The notes: generated by a model from the letters alone, not told the origin. DNA of 19,645 nucleotides from Sphingomonas sp. (GCA_025981625.1 JAICXF010000034.1:1-19645); one strand, 5' to 3'. Shown: positions 7,121-14,707, counted from the stretch's first letter. Translations and numbers: made by a program.

Positions 7121-8179
7121 CTAGGCGCGGGCCTCGAGGATCGCCAGCGCATCGGCGGCTAACTTGCGGGTGAGTTCGGCCGCGGGAAGCGCTTTGCCGA
7201 GCGGCGCCGCCTGGCCGGCCCACATCGGTCCGAAGCCATACTCGCCACGCTTCTCTGCAGCCGCGCGGATCGGCGCGAGCGCGGCGCTGGCGAGCGGGTA
7301 GGGAGGCGCTTCGGGACGCACCGGACCAAGCTCGTCGATCAGCCGTCCGCGCAGGCCGCGGGCGAGGCCGCCGGTCATCAGGTTGGTGAAGACGCTGCGT
7401 CCTTCGGCCAGCCGCCGCTTGTGCGCCTTGCTTATCGTCGCTTCGGGCGAGTGGAGGTAAGCGGTGCCAAGCTGAACCGCACTTGCGCCAAGAGTAAGAG
7501 CGGCGGCGATTCCGCGGCCGGCCCCGATCCCGCCGGCGGCGATGACCGGCACCGAAATAGCGTCCGCGACCCGTGGCACGAGCGCGAACAGGCCCAGCGC
7601 CTCGGCTGGATCGGAGCCGAGAAAGCGCCCGGTGTGGCCGCCCGCCTCGAAGCCCTGGGCGATGATTGCGTCGGCGCCGTGCTGCTCCAGCCATCGCGCC
7701 TCCTCCACGGTCGTCGCATTGCCCACCACCACCGCACCGGTGGCCTTCACTCGCTGAAGCAGGGAGGCTTCGGGCAAGCCGAAGTGAAAACTGACGACCG
7801 GCGGACGAAGGTCTTCAACCACGGAGCACATCGGATCATCGAACGGGAGGCGGAGCGCGCCGCCGCTGTCCGGCTCGACGCCATACTCCTCGTAATAGGG
7901 GCGCAGCAGTTCGCGCCAGGCTTTCTCGTCGCTGTCGCTCGGCATCGCGTGGCAGAAGAAGTTGAGCGCGAACGGGCCCGAAGTCTGCTCCCGCGCCGCT
8001 CCGACCTGCTCGCGCACCTGCTCGGGAGACAGCATGCCACATGGCAGTGAGCCGAGCGCTCCCCCTGCAATCGCGGCAACGCAGAGCTCGACTCCGCCCG
8101 CTCCCGCCATCGGCGCCTGGATGATCGGCTCACCGGTCCCGACGAGATCGAGCCAGCGCCGGTCGGGCCAGCCTACCAT
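7121..8179 (-). CDS. Nitronate monooxygenase-like FMN enzyme
   Basis: This 352-residue TIM-barrel flavoprotein belongs to the 2-nitropropane dioxygenase/nitronate monooxygenase family, which oxidises alkyl nitronates using FMN and oxygen; the same fold includes enoyl reductases. Motifs are PIIQAPMAGAGG (18-29), FHFG (131-134, with the usual His132), GFEAGGHTGRF (176-186) and AAGGIGAGRG (214-223), the FMN phosphate site. I chose the start at 8179 (MVGWPDRRWLDL) because it matches the usual family N-terminus and overlaps the gloA stop by seven bases; an ATG at 8206 would add nine residues. Lying between gloA and gloB, it is probably co-expressed with the glyoxalase enzymes. Its true substrate cannot be told from sequence. 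Confidence 0.9.
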   Translation of the reverse strand: MVGWPDRRWLDLVGTGEPIIQAPMAGAGGVELCVAAIAGGALGSLPCGMLSPEQVREQVGAAREQTSGPFALNFFCHAMPSDSDEKAWRELLRPYYEEYGVEPDSGGALRLPFDDPMCSVVEDLRPPVVSFHFGLPEASLLQRVKATGAVVVGNATTVEEARWLEQHGADAIIAQGFEAGGHTGRFLGSDPAEALGLFALVPRVADAISVPVIAAGGIGAGRGIAAALTLGASAVQLGTAYLHSPEATISKAHKRRLAEGRSVFTNLMTGGLARGLRGRLIDELGPVRPEAPPYPLASAALAPIRAAAEKRGEYGFGPMWAGQAAPLGKALPAAELTRKLAADALAILEARA

Positions 8180-8589
8180 GCGCCACTGTTGGGCATCGAC
8201 GCCCATGGCTCGGCGGGAGCGAGCGCGGGTCCCTTTTGCAGCAGCTCGATCGAAATCTCGTCGGGCGTCCGGACGAATGCCATGCGCCCATCCCGCGGCG
8301 GGCGATTGATCGTTACTCCCGCGTCCATCAGGCGCCGGCAGGTCTCGTAGATGTCGTCGACCTGATAGGCGAGGTGGCCGAAGTTGCGGCCGGTGGAATA
8401 GCCGCTTTCGTCCCAGTTGTATGTCAGCTCGACCTCACCGCCCTCGTCACCGGGAACGCCGAGGAAGATCAACGTGAAGCGGCCCGCTTCATTGTCCATC
8501 CGCCGCCGCTCCTCGAGCCCGAGCAGTTGGAAAAATGCAACAGTCGCTTGCGGATCCGAAACGCGGATCATCGAATGCAGGAATTTCAT
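8173..8589 (-). CDS. gloA: Lactoylglutathione lyase (glyoxalase I)
   Basis: Glyoxalase I converts the hemithioacetal of methylglyoxal and glutathione into S-lactoylglutathione. The 138-residue protein has the vicinal-oxygen-chelate fold with N-terminus MKFLHSMIRVSDP. The four metal ligands of the E. coli enzyme (His5, Glu56, His74, Glu122) have clear counterparts here at His5, Glu54 (EVELTYNW), His72 (FGHLAYQV) and Glu115 (ISIELLQK). The short length, without the long insertion of zinc-type enzymes, favours the nickel-activated class; that is inference. The ribosome site GAGGCG precedes the ATG. It heads a minus-strand run whose last recognisable detoxification gene is gloB, the next enzyme in the pathway. 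Confidence 0.95.
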   Translation of the reverse strand: MKFLHSMIRVSDPQATVAFFQLLGLEERRRMDNEAGRFTLIFLGVPGDEGGEVELTYNWDESGYSTGRNFGHLAYQVDDIYETCRRLMDAGVTINRPPRDGRMAFVRTPDEISIELLQKGPALAPAEPWASMPNSGAW

Positions 8590-8700
8590 TTCGCCTCACT
8601 CAATTCATCGCTATAAAGGAACGGTTCGTCGCAGCCGTGACCGGCGATCATGCCCGGTGGCTGCTCGTTATATGCGGACGAACGCACGGGTTTTCATCCC

Positions 8701-9447
8701 ATGATCCAGAAGCTGCAGGACAACCGCGCGGTCCTCTTGGGCGCGGTAGCCATTTTCGCCGTCGGCCTCACCACCAGCGGCTATGCGCTGGGCGACGGCC
8801 TCAGGCGCTCGAAGATGGCCGAACATCGGATGGTCAGCGTCCGCGGCGTGTCGGAGCGCGACGTCACGGCCGACCTCGCCACGTGGACGGTCACCTTCTC
8901 GCACCAGGGTACCGACTTCGGGTCCGTTCAGGAGTCGGTCGACGCCCAGGCGCGCTCCGTGCGCTCCTTCTTCCAGCGCGCCGGCTTTCGCCCGGACGAG
9001 ATTTCGGACAGTGACGTGTCGGTTGGCCGCGAGCAGCCCCGCGACAAGGACGGCCAGCCGGTCGGTCCGCTGCGGCTGACCGTCAAGCGTTCGATCCAGC
9101 TTCGCACCGGGAACGTGATGCGTGCTCGCGCTGCTTATGCCGCGCAATCCGAGCTGCTGCGCGAAGGCGTCGAGGTCTCGGGGACGAACGTCAGCTACAC
9201 GTTCACCAAATTGAACGCGCTCAAACCGGGGATGATCGCCGAGGCGACCCAGAACGCGCGTCGAAGCGCCGAGGAATTCGCGCGCGACAGCGGGACATCG
9301 GTGGGCGGGATCAAGACCGCCAGCCAGGGCTATTTTTCGGTCGGCGCCCGCGACGGCGAGGAATGCGACGATTGCGGTTCAAACGGCGGCAACACGCCGT
9401 TCCAGAAGGTCCGCGTCGTGACGACGGTCGACTACGACCTTGGCTGA
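8701..9447 (+). CDS. SIMPL-domain (DUF541) envelope protein
   Basis: The 248-residue product has one N-terminal hydrophobic segment (about residues 10-30) and then a SIMPL domain (about 44-248), beginning MVSVRGVSERDVTADLATWT, the usual opening of this family. The helix AEATQNARRSAEEFARDSG and the C-terminal KVRVVTTVDYDL strand also fit. The known role is poorly defined; family members are periplasmic or envelope proteins and one human member acts in signalling. A small CDDCGSNGG loop near residue 225 has two close cysteines. I chose the ATG at 8701 because it starts directly before the membrane segment; an in-frame ATG at 8650 adds an unlikely peptide. There is no clear ribosome site. The gene is divergent from gloA, and its 3' end overlaps the convergent TPR gene by 16 bases. 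Confidence 0.85.
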   Translation: MIQKLQDNRAVLLGAVAIFAVGLTTSGYALGDGLRRSKMAEHRMVSVRGVSERDVTADLATWTVTFSHQGTDFGSVQESVDAQARSVRSFFQRAGFRPDEISDSDVSVGREQPRDKDGQPVGPLRLTVKRSIQLRTGNVMRARAAYAAQSELLREGVEVSGTNVSYTFTKLNALKPGMIAEATQNARRSAEEFARDSGTSVGGIKTASQGYFSVGARDGEECDDCGSNGGNTPFQKVRVVTTVDYDLG

Positions 9448-10142
9448 GGCGGCACGGCGGGCGCTGTGTCGACCTTCACCGTGGGCGTGACTCCAAGCAC
9501 CTCGATGGCCTGGGCGGCGGACTTGCCGACCGGGCCATTGGGATCGCTGTCCTGAGCTCGGCGCCAATAGGCTCGCGCCTGGTCGTCATTGCCATTGAAC
9601 AGCGCAACGTGGCCGGCCTCGAACAGGACCGAGGCGTCCCTCGGGGCGAGCGCCAGCGCCCGGCCGATCGCCGACTGCGCGGTGGCGTGGTCGTTTTCGC
9701 GGATCGCGAGCGCAGCTGAGAAAAGCCAGTAGAACGGGTCGTTGGAAATGGTCTGGCCGGCCTCGGTTGCCTTCGCTCGAGCGGTCGCATAGTCGCCCTG
9801 CGCCTCCGCGGCCCGCGCCCGGTCGAGCAGGGCTTCGCCGCGCTGCTGCCCTTGCAGGCCGCCGGGGACAAGCGCCTTGTCGAGATCGGTCGCCGCCTTC
9901 GCCGGCTGGTTCGCGGCGATCCACATATTCCCCGCGGCCGCCCACATGCGCGCGGTGCGCGAGTCCTTGTCGCTCGATGCCCTGGCCGCTTCTTCGAACG
10001 CCTGGGCGGCGCCCTGACGGTCGCCCGCCTTGTCGGCCGCAAGAGCGCGGCAAATGAGCGCATCCGGCGTGACGAGGTTTGGGCAGCCGGTGGGCGCCGG
10101 CGCAGCAGTTGCGGCAAGAGCGGCAAGGAGGAGTTGAATCAA
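9432..10142 (-). CDS. Exported tetratricopeptide-repeat protein with TTG start
   Basis: The 236-residue product begins, from a TTG codon, with the hydrophobic signal IQLLLAALAATAAPA and is then made of helical repeats (GDRQGAAQAFEEAARASSD, NQPAKAATDLDKAL, GDYATARAKATEAG, ENDHATAQSAIGRALALAPR, NDDQARAYWRRAQDSDP), so it is a periplasmic TPR protein, probably a protein-protein adaptor. No ATG in frame gives a sensible start. The TTG overlaps the TGA of the upstream hydrolase gene as TTGA, and GGAG stands eight bases before it; both support this start. The C-terminus overlaps the end of the convergent SIMPL gene. Partner proteins cannot be told from sequence; the hydrolase and arabinofuranosidase upstream are candidates only by position. 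Confidence 0.82.
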   Translation of the reverse strand: MIQLLLAALAATAAPAPTGCPNLVTPDALICRALAADKAGDRQGAAQAFEEAARASSDKDSRTARMWAAAGNMWIAANQPAKAATDLDKALVPGGLQGQQRGEALLDRARAAEAQGDYATARAKATEAGQTISNDPFYWLFSAALAIRENDHATAQSAIGRALALAPRDASVLFEAGHVALFNGNDDQARAYWRRAQDSDPNGPVGKSAAQAIEVLGVTPTVKVDTAPAVPPQPRS

Positions 10143-10840
10143 GGTGCGGGCTCCAGCAGGTCGGCGACCGTGCGCAGGATCGTGTTGATCTCGTGCGGCT
10201 CGGACAGCCGGTGACCGCCGCCCTTGATGACATTCAGCTGGACATCGGCTGAACGGAGCGCTCGCATGGTGCGAAGCGCTATGTCGAGCGGGACTTCCTC
10301 GTCGCGTTCTCCGTGCAGCAGGCGAACCGGACAGTCGATCGGGATTTCGCGCTCCAGCAGAAGCAGCTTCTGCCCCGATTCCCAGAAGCCGCGGGTCATC
10401 GGTGGCTCGGCGCCAAGCTTCGCCACCTGCTCGGCTGAAAAGCCCCAATCGGTGAAATCAGGCGCAGCGGCGATCCCGACCAGCGCTTGCACCCGCTCCG
10501 GCCGAAGCAGCGCGGCGTGCAGCGCGAGCCATCCGCCCATCGATGAGCCGATCGGCAGGACGGGGCCCCGGATCAGTCGATCGAGCGCGGCGAGCGTCTC
10601 TTCTAGCCACCGCGCCAGTGTGCCGTCCTCGAACCGGCCACGACTCGACCCGGTCCCGGAATAGTCGAGGCGCAGCATGGCCGCGCCGCGCCGTTCGGCG
10701 AGCGCATCGAGCGCCAGTGCCTTGGTCCCGTCCATGTCCGAGCCGTAGCCCGGCAAGAACAGGAGCGTCGGCGATGCGCCTTCGCGAAAGCGATAGGCAA
10801 TGCGCCGGCCGGCTACTTCCAGAGAGCCAAGTTCAGACAT
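10139..10840 (-). CDS. Alpha/beta hydrolase, ABHD10-like
   Basis: The 233-residue cytosolic protein is a compact alpha/beta hydrolase without a large lid. The nucleophile elbow is GSSMGGW (98-104, Ser100), with the acid Asp180 in LLHGERDEEVP and the base His210 in GGGHRLSEP. The strand and loop TLLFLPGYGSDMDGTKA (25-41) and LDYSGTGSS (58-66) resemble ABHD10/BEM46-type hydrolases, which include thioesterases acting on S-acylated proteins; the exact substrate is not predictable. It follows the arabinofuranosidase gene by 20 bases and overlaps the TPR gene by four, so the three are probably one transcript. The start at 10840 matches the family N-terminus. Confidence 0.88.
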   Translation of the reverse strand: MSELGSLEVAGRRIAYRFREGASPTLLFLPGYGSDMDGTKALALDALAERRGAAMLRLDYSGTGSSRGRFEDGTLARWLEETLAALDRLIRGPVLPIGSSMGGWLALHAALLRPERVQALVGIAAAPDFTDWGFSAEQVAKLGAEPPMTRGFWESGQKLLLLEREIPIDCPVRLLHGERDEEVPLDIALRTMRALRSADVQLNVIKGGGHRLSEPHEINTILRTVADLLEPAP

Positions 10841-10860
10841 CGGCGGAGCTCGGCCGATGC

Positions 10861-12465
10861 TCAGTGGACCTGAACGACGGCGATCGACTTGGGCGGCAGG
10901 TCGAACGCGATTTGGCTGCCGCCAGGCCGCGCCGCGAAAGGTCTGGGTGCAACCTGGTTGGGAGCGCCGAAGCTGTTGTGTGCGTCGACGGCCGCGGCGG
11001 TCAGGATTTCCCCGGTAGCACTCCTGGCGCGGAGCCCGTCAATCGAGACGCTGAAACGCGCCGGACGTGTGGGATCGACGTTCACCAGCGACATCCACAA
11101 ACGGCCGGACGTGTCCCGAGCGGCAACGGCATCGACCTTTGGCAGGTGCATGTCGTTATAGGCGTAGCTTCCCGCAGCGAAGCTCACGGGCACCAGCGTC
11201 GCTCCCTGGAACGGCACGTACATGTGGTACACGTGGTAGGTCGGGGTCAGAACCATCCGCGGGCCGTCCGTCAGGATCATCGCCTGGAGCACGTTGATCA
11301 TCTGGGCGATGTTCGCGCCGTGCACCCGATCGGCGTTGCGCATGAAGATGTTGAGGTTCAGCGCGGCAATGAGGGCGTCGCGAAGCGTGTTCTGCTGTTG
11401 CAGGAAACCGGGATTGCTGCCGGGGTTGGGGTCGGTCCAGATGCCCCATTCGTCGACGTAGAGACCGACTTTCTTGTCGGGGTCGTACTTGTCCATGATC
11501 GCCGATTGCTTCGCGATCCACTCCTTCATCTTGAGGGTGGCGTTGATGCCTTTGGCATATTCGTCCTCGCCGAAACCGACGCTCGGACCCTTCTTCTCCC
11601 AGCTGTTGGGGATGGTGTAGCCGTGCAGCGACACGCCATCGATATCCCAGCTCCACACCTTGTCCTTCCACGCCTTCATCACCGCGTCGGTGTAGTCGCT
11701 GTTGCCGCTGTCCCAGCCGACCGCGATCTTCTTCATGGCACTGGTGCCCGACTGCTGCGCTGGATTGTAGTTGCGCGTGAAGCGGGCGAAGCGCTTCATC
11801 TCCTCGACATAATGGTCCGGCGACATGGCGCCGCCGCAGCCCCAGCTTTCGTTGCCGAGGCCGAGATATTTCACTTTGTACGGCGCCGGATGGCCGTTGC
11901 TCGCGCGCTCCTTCGCCAGCGTCGTCGGCTTGTCGGAGGTCATATATTCGAACCAGTCCGCCGCCTCCTGAACGGTGCCCGACCCGACGTTTTCGGAGAT
12001 GAATGCGTCGGCGCCGATCTGGCCGAGGAAGTCGAAATATTCGGCGGTTCCGAAGCTGTTGGGCTCGATCACTCCGCCCCAGTCGGGGTTGAGCGTCGCA
12101 GGTCGGCGTGATTGCGGCCCGATGCCGTTACGCCAGTGGTAATTGTCCCCGAAACAGCCGCCGGGCCAGCGGACGTTGGGTACACGGATGGCGCGCAAAG
12201 CCCGGACGACATCGCTGCGGATTCCGCGGACATTCGGGATAGGCGAGTCCGGGCCGACCCAGATGCCACCGTAAATGCCGCTGCCGAGATGCTCGGCGAA
12301 CTGGCCGAAAATATCGGGGCTGATGGTCGGGCCGGCGCGCCCGGCCTCGACCCGGAGCTCAATCGGCGCACTCGCCGGTTGGGCAACAGCCACCAGCGGC
12401 TGGAGAGCCAGGCCAGTCGCTGCCGCGCATGCCGCGGCCCGGTTTGCCAATGCTCCAATTTTCAT
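10861..12465 (-). CDS. Alpha-L-arabinofuranosidase, GH51, secreted
   Basis: This glycoside hydrolase should release terminal arabinofuranose from plant polysaccharides such as arabinoxylan or arabinan. The 534-residue protein has a signal peptide (about 1-32, cleavage after AQPASA or nearby), a TIM barrel with SPDIFGQFAEHLG (49-61), NVRWPGGCFGDNYHW (97-111), the acid/base Glu206 in GLGNESWGCGG and the nucleophile Glu339 in YVDEWGIW, then a C-terminal beta domain. These are the hallmarks of family GH51. The start at 12465 follows GGGAGACCAGAGG; the reading frame stays open about 500 bases further but without a signal peptide. Export suggests action in the periplasm or outside. No transporter or other polysaccharide enzyme is nearby, so this is an isolated carbohydrate gene. 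Confidence 0.94.
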   Translation of the reverse strand: MKIGALANRAAACAAATGLALQPLVAVAQPASAPIELRVEAGRAGPTISPDIFGQFAEHLGSGIYGGIWVGPDSPIPNVRGIRSDVVRALRAIRVPNVRWPGGCFGDNYHWRNGIGPQSRRPATLNPDWGGVIEPNSFGTAEYFDFLGQIGADAFISENVGSGTVQEAADWFEYMTSDKPTTLAKERASNGHPAPYKVKYLGLGNESWGCGGAMSPDHYVEEMKRFARFTRNYNPAQQSGTSAMKKIAVGWDSGNSDYTDAVMKAWKDKVWSWDIDGVSLHGYTIPNSWEKKGPSVGFGEDEYAKGINATLKMKEWIAKQSAIMDKYDPDKKVGLYVDEWGIWTDPNPGSNPGFLQQQNTLRDALIAALNLNIFMRNADRVHGANIAQMINVLQAMILTDGPRMVLTPTYHVYHMYVPFQGATLVPVSFAAGSYAYNDMHLPKVDAVAARDTSGRLWMSLVNVDPTRPARFSVSIDGLRARSATGEILTAAAVDAHNSFGAPNQVAPRPFAARPGGSQIAFDLPPKSIAVVQVH

Positions 12466-12618
12466 CCTCTGGTCTCCCGCTCGTCGTACACGCCGACAAG
12501 TCTTACGTGGGTCCGAGCAAAAAGGGAGAGTGGATCGACGCTTCCCTCGCGCTGGAACGCCGATATTGAGCGGGAACGCGTGCCGCGCTGGCGCGCTTCG
12601 TCGGCTGGAGGTGTGGCA

Positions 12619-13584
12619 ATGAAAACGCGCAAGCTCGGCAGCAGCGACCTCGAAGTCTCTGAAATCTCGCTTGGTTCCTGGCTGACCTATGGAGTGGGAG
12701 TGGAGGCTGACAAGGCGCGCGCTTGTCTGGACGAGGCTTTCGAGCAGGGCATCAACTTCATCGACACGGCGAATGTCTATGGCCAGGGCGCGGCGGAGAC
12801 ATTTCTCGGCAACGCGCTGCATGGCCGGCCGCGCGACGGCTACGTGCTCGCGACCAAGGTCTATTTCCCGATGAGCGACACCGACCGGGGCCTCTCGCGG
12901 GCGCAGATCGAAAAGCAGCTTGATGCGTCGCTCGGAAGGCTCCGGACCGATTATCTCGATCTCTATCAGTGCCACCGCTACGACCGCGATACGCCGCTCG
13001 AAGAAACGATGGAGGCGCTGACGCGTGCGGTCGAGAGCGGCAAGACACGCTACATCGGCTTTTCCGAATGGCCCGCGGAGCGCATTCAGGCCGCGCTCGA
13101 TCTTGCCGGGTCAGGTCATGTGGCGAAGTTCGTCTCGAGCCAGCCGCAATACTCGCTCCTGTGGCGGGAGCCGGAGGACGAGGTGATCCCGCTATGTGCC
13201 GCCAATGGCATTTCGCAGATTGTGTGGTCGCCGCTTGGCCAGGGGGTGCTCAGCGGGAAATATGATCCGGATCGGCCCCCCCCGAGCGACAGCCGCGCGG
13301 CCAGCAGTGAGATGAGCGGCTTCATGAACTGGCTGCTCAAGCCCGATATTCTTCGTGCGGTTCAGCGGCTGAAGCCGATCGCCGAGGAGGCCGGACTGAC
13401 GCTCCCGCAGTTCGCGCTCGCCTGGGTGCTGCGCGAGCCCAATGTCGCGAGCGCGATCATCGGCGCGTCGCGGCCCGAGCAGGTGCGAGAGAACGCGGCC
13501 GCTTCCGGCCTGGTGGTCGACACGCAGCTGTTCGTGCGTGCCGAACAGATCATCGACGAAGCGCGCGCTGCCGTTGAAGCCTGA
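12619..13584 (+). CDS. Aldo/keto reductase
   Basis: The 321-residue NADPH-dependent oxidoreductase starts MKTRKLGSSDLEVSEISLGSW after a good ribosome site, GGAGG, eight bases before the ATG. The catalytic tetrad of the superfamily is present: Asp49 (FIDTANVYG), Tyr54, Lys80 (LATKVYF) and His119 (LYQCHRYD). The C-terminal cofactor region includes IVWSPLGQGVLSGKY and SAIIGASRPEQVREN. The sequence resembles the potassium-channel beta subunit/YghZ branch, whose members reduce various aldehydes; the substrate is not predictable. The gene is divergent from the GH51 gene. The frame is open upstream to 12112, but that part is antisense to GH51 and is not used. Confidence 0.94.
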   Translation: MKTRKLGSSDLEVSEISLGSWLTYGVGVEADKARACLDEAFEQGINFIDTANVYGQGAAETFLGNALHGRPRDGYVLATKVYFPMSDTDRGLSRAQIEKQLDASLGRLRTDYLDLYQCHRYDRDTPLEETMEALTRAVESGKTRYIGFSEWPAERIQAALDLAGSGHVAKFVSSQPQYSLLWREPEDEVIPLCAANGISQIVWSPLGQGVLSGKYDPDRPPPSDSRAASSEMSGFMNWLLKPDILRAVQRLKPIAEEAGLTLPQFALAWVLREPNVASAIIGASRPEQVRENAAASGLVVDTQLFVRAEQIIDEARAAVEA

Positions 13585-13686
13585 GTCGGGCTCGTGCCTG
13601 TCCCAATTCGGAACGGTTGATCCCCCAGGCCGTTGCTCCGTCCGCGAATGCCACGACGGCTCGCCGCTGCTCGTCGTCGTTTTGCC

Positions 13687-13716
13687 GTTAACGCGTGAAC
13701 TCCTGTTCACGTAACG
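13687..13716. promoter_or_regulatory. Imperfect palindrome upstream of the Gly/Met-rich gene
   Basis: CGTGAAC (13694-13700) and GTTCACG (13705-13711) pair across TCCT, and GTTA (13687-13690) and TAAC (13712-13715) extend the symmetry. No T-tract follows, so a terminator is unlikely. It could be a protein-binding operator about 70 bases ahead of the next start, or only a chance palindrome. Confidence 0.35.
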
Positions 13717-13783
13717 AACTCGTGCGCTTCCGAAACGTTTTGAGCTCCGGCAGATTGTCGATGTTCAACAGGAGGTTAGACAG

Positions 13784-14707
13784 ATGTTGCATAAATCGGT
13801 CCTGATGGCGCTTGCGGGCGCGGCGTTGATTCCGGCGGCCGCGCTCGCTCAGCATGGTCCTCCCTCTGGCGGAGGCGGCATGGGCAATGCCGGTGGATTT
13901 GGCGCAGGCGGCCCGATGGGCATGGGCAACGCCGGCAGCATGGGAGCCGCCGGGGGCATGGGCATGGGTGCCGGCATGAATGGCGGCATCGGCGGCATGA
14001 ACGGCATGGGCGGCATGAACAGCATGGGCGTGAGCACGCGTGACGCCGCGCGGATGAACAGCCAGGCGCTGTCGCATGCCTCGCCGACCGGGATCGCCCA
14101 CGCCAACCAGAACAGCGTTCTCGCGGGTACCGGCACAACGACGACGGTGACCAGCGGCGCGCTCACCGGCCTGACCACCGGCACCACGCTTTATTCGAAC
14201 GGCACAGCGGTCGGCACCGTGCAGCAGATCCGCACCACCGGACGCGGTTCGGTGGCAATGGTGGTGATCAAGGGGACCAACGGCGGTTATTATGCGGTTC
14301 CCGCGAACAAGCTGAGCTACAGCGGAGGCACGCTGTCGACGAGCGCGCGGCTGGCGGGCATCAACGGCTCGACGACAACGACCACCACCGCGACAGCGAA
14401 CAGTCGGTCGCGAGCGAACAGCCAGGGGCCGATGCATGCGTCGGCCACCGGCATTGCCCATGCCAACGCGCACAGCGTGCTCTACGGCGCCTCGACCGGA
14501 ACCGCGCTTAGCGGCGTCAGCGTCGGCATGCCGTTTTTCAGCAACGGAACGCAGGTCGGCACGGTCTATCGGGTGGTGACTGCCAACGGCCGGATTCAGC
14601 GCGTCCTCGTTCAGAGCACGAATGGCCGAATCTACTCGCTGGCGCCGAATACGCTGACCGCCTCAGGCGGCTCGGTGACCACCACGACGACGCTGCGCGG
14701 CATCTAG
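13784..14707 (+). CDS. Secreted Gly/Met-rich protein with duplicated PRC-barrel-like domain
   Basis: I do not recognise a named family. The 307-residue product has a signal peptide (MLHKSVLMALAGAALIPAAALAQ), a Gly/Met/Asn-rich low-complexity region (about 25-82), and two copies of a roughly 100-residue unit (92-193 and 212-307). Each unit opens NSQ(A/G)xxHASxTGIAHANxxSVL, then has a small beta domain with SNGTxVGTV, a VVI/VLV strand and a conserved end, xLxxSGGxxxTxxxLxGI. The beta part resembles a PRC-barrel (a G-x-x-V-G-x-V turn, then hydrophobic strands and a YYAVPANKL-like strand); this is inference. Thr-rich linkers separate the units. The ribosome site AGGAGG lies nine bases before the ATG. 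A strong terminator follows, so it is probably a single-gene transcript. A surface, matrix or metal-related role is possible but unproven. Confidence 0.82.
   Translation: MLHKSVLMALAGAALIPAAALAQHGPPSGGGGMGNAGGFGAGGPMGMGNAGSMGAAGGMGMGAGMNGGIGGMNGMGGMNSMGVSTRDAARMNSQALSHASPTGIAHANQNSVLAGTGTTTTVTSGALTGLTTGTTLYSNGTAVGTVQQIRTTGRGSVAMVVIKGTNGGYYAVPANKLSYSGGTLSTSARLAGINGSTTTTTTATANSRSRANSQGPMHASATGIAHANAHSVLYGASTGTALSGVSVGMPFFSNGTQVGTVYRVVTANGRIQRVLVQSTNGRIYSLAPNTLTASGGSVTTTTTLRGI
13880..14029 (+). repeat. Gly/Met/Asn-rich low-complexity coding repeat
   Basis: Codons 33-82 of the secreted protein are built almost entirely from GGC/ATG/AAC/GCC blocks, such as GGC-ATG-GGC and GGC-ATG-AAC. It contains 13 or so methionines in 50 residues. 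Such tracts are prone to slippage, so length may vary between strains. Confidence 0.75.
14057..14362 (+). repeat. First copy of the internal protein repeat
   Basis: Residues 92-193 align with residues 212-307. Shared positions include NSQ, HAS, TGIAHAN, SVL, SNGTxVGTV, ATG/ITR-like turns, and the SGG...LxGI end. The copies differ clearly in sequence, so the duplication is old. Confidence 0.78.
14417..14704 (+). repeat. Second copy of the internal protein repeat
   Basis: Residues 212-307 form the second unit. It lacks the TGTTTTVT insertion seen after SVLAG in the first copy, and runs to the end of the protein. Confidence 0.78.

Noticed and set aside
6420..7694. 424-residue minus-strand frame overlapping gloB and the nitronate monooxygenase-like gene.
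   Set aside because: It is Arg/Ser-rich and out of frame with both recognised enzymes.
8590..8700. Promoter pair between gloA and the SIMPL gene.
   Set aside because: TATA-like strings exist (near 8612 and 8670), but no -35 stands at a proper distance.
10543..12111. 522-residue plus-strand frame opposite the arabinofuranosidase and hydrolase.
   Set aside because: GH51 active-site motifs on the minus strand are decisive; the plus frame has no motif.
12112..12618. Longer N-terminus for the aldo/keto reductase.
   Set aside because: The standard family start and a GGAGG ribosome site mark 12619; the rest is antisense to GH51.
12466..12618. LacI-type sugar operator between GH51 and the aldo/keto reductase.
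   Set aside because: I looked for a palindrome on both strands and found no convincing one.
12466..12975. Longer N-terminus for the GH51 protein.
   Set aside because: The extension lies opposite the aldo/keto reductase, and would remove the signal peptide from the N-terminus.
13880..14029. CRISPR-like or tandem DNA array in the Gly/Met tract.
   Set aside because: The repeats are irregular codon-level low complexity within one reading frame, with no constant repeat and spacer lengths.
13688..14473. His/Ala-rich minus-strand open frame opposite the Gly/Met-rich gene.
   Set aside because: It is the mirror of Gly/Met codons and lacks a ribosome site; the plus frame has a signal peptide, ribosome site and terminator.
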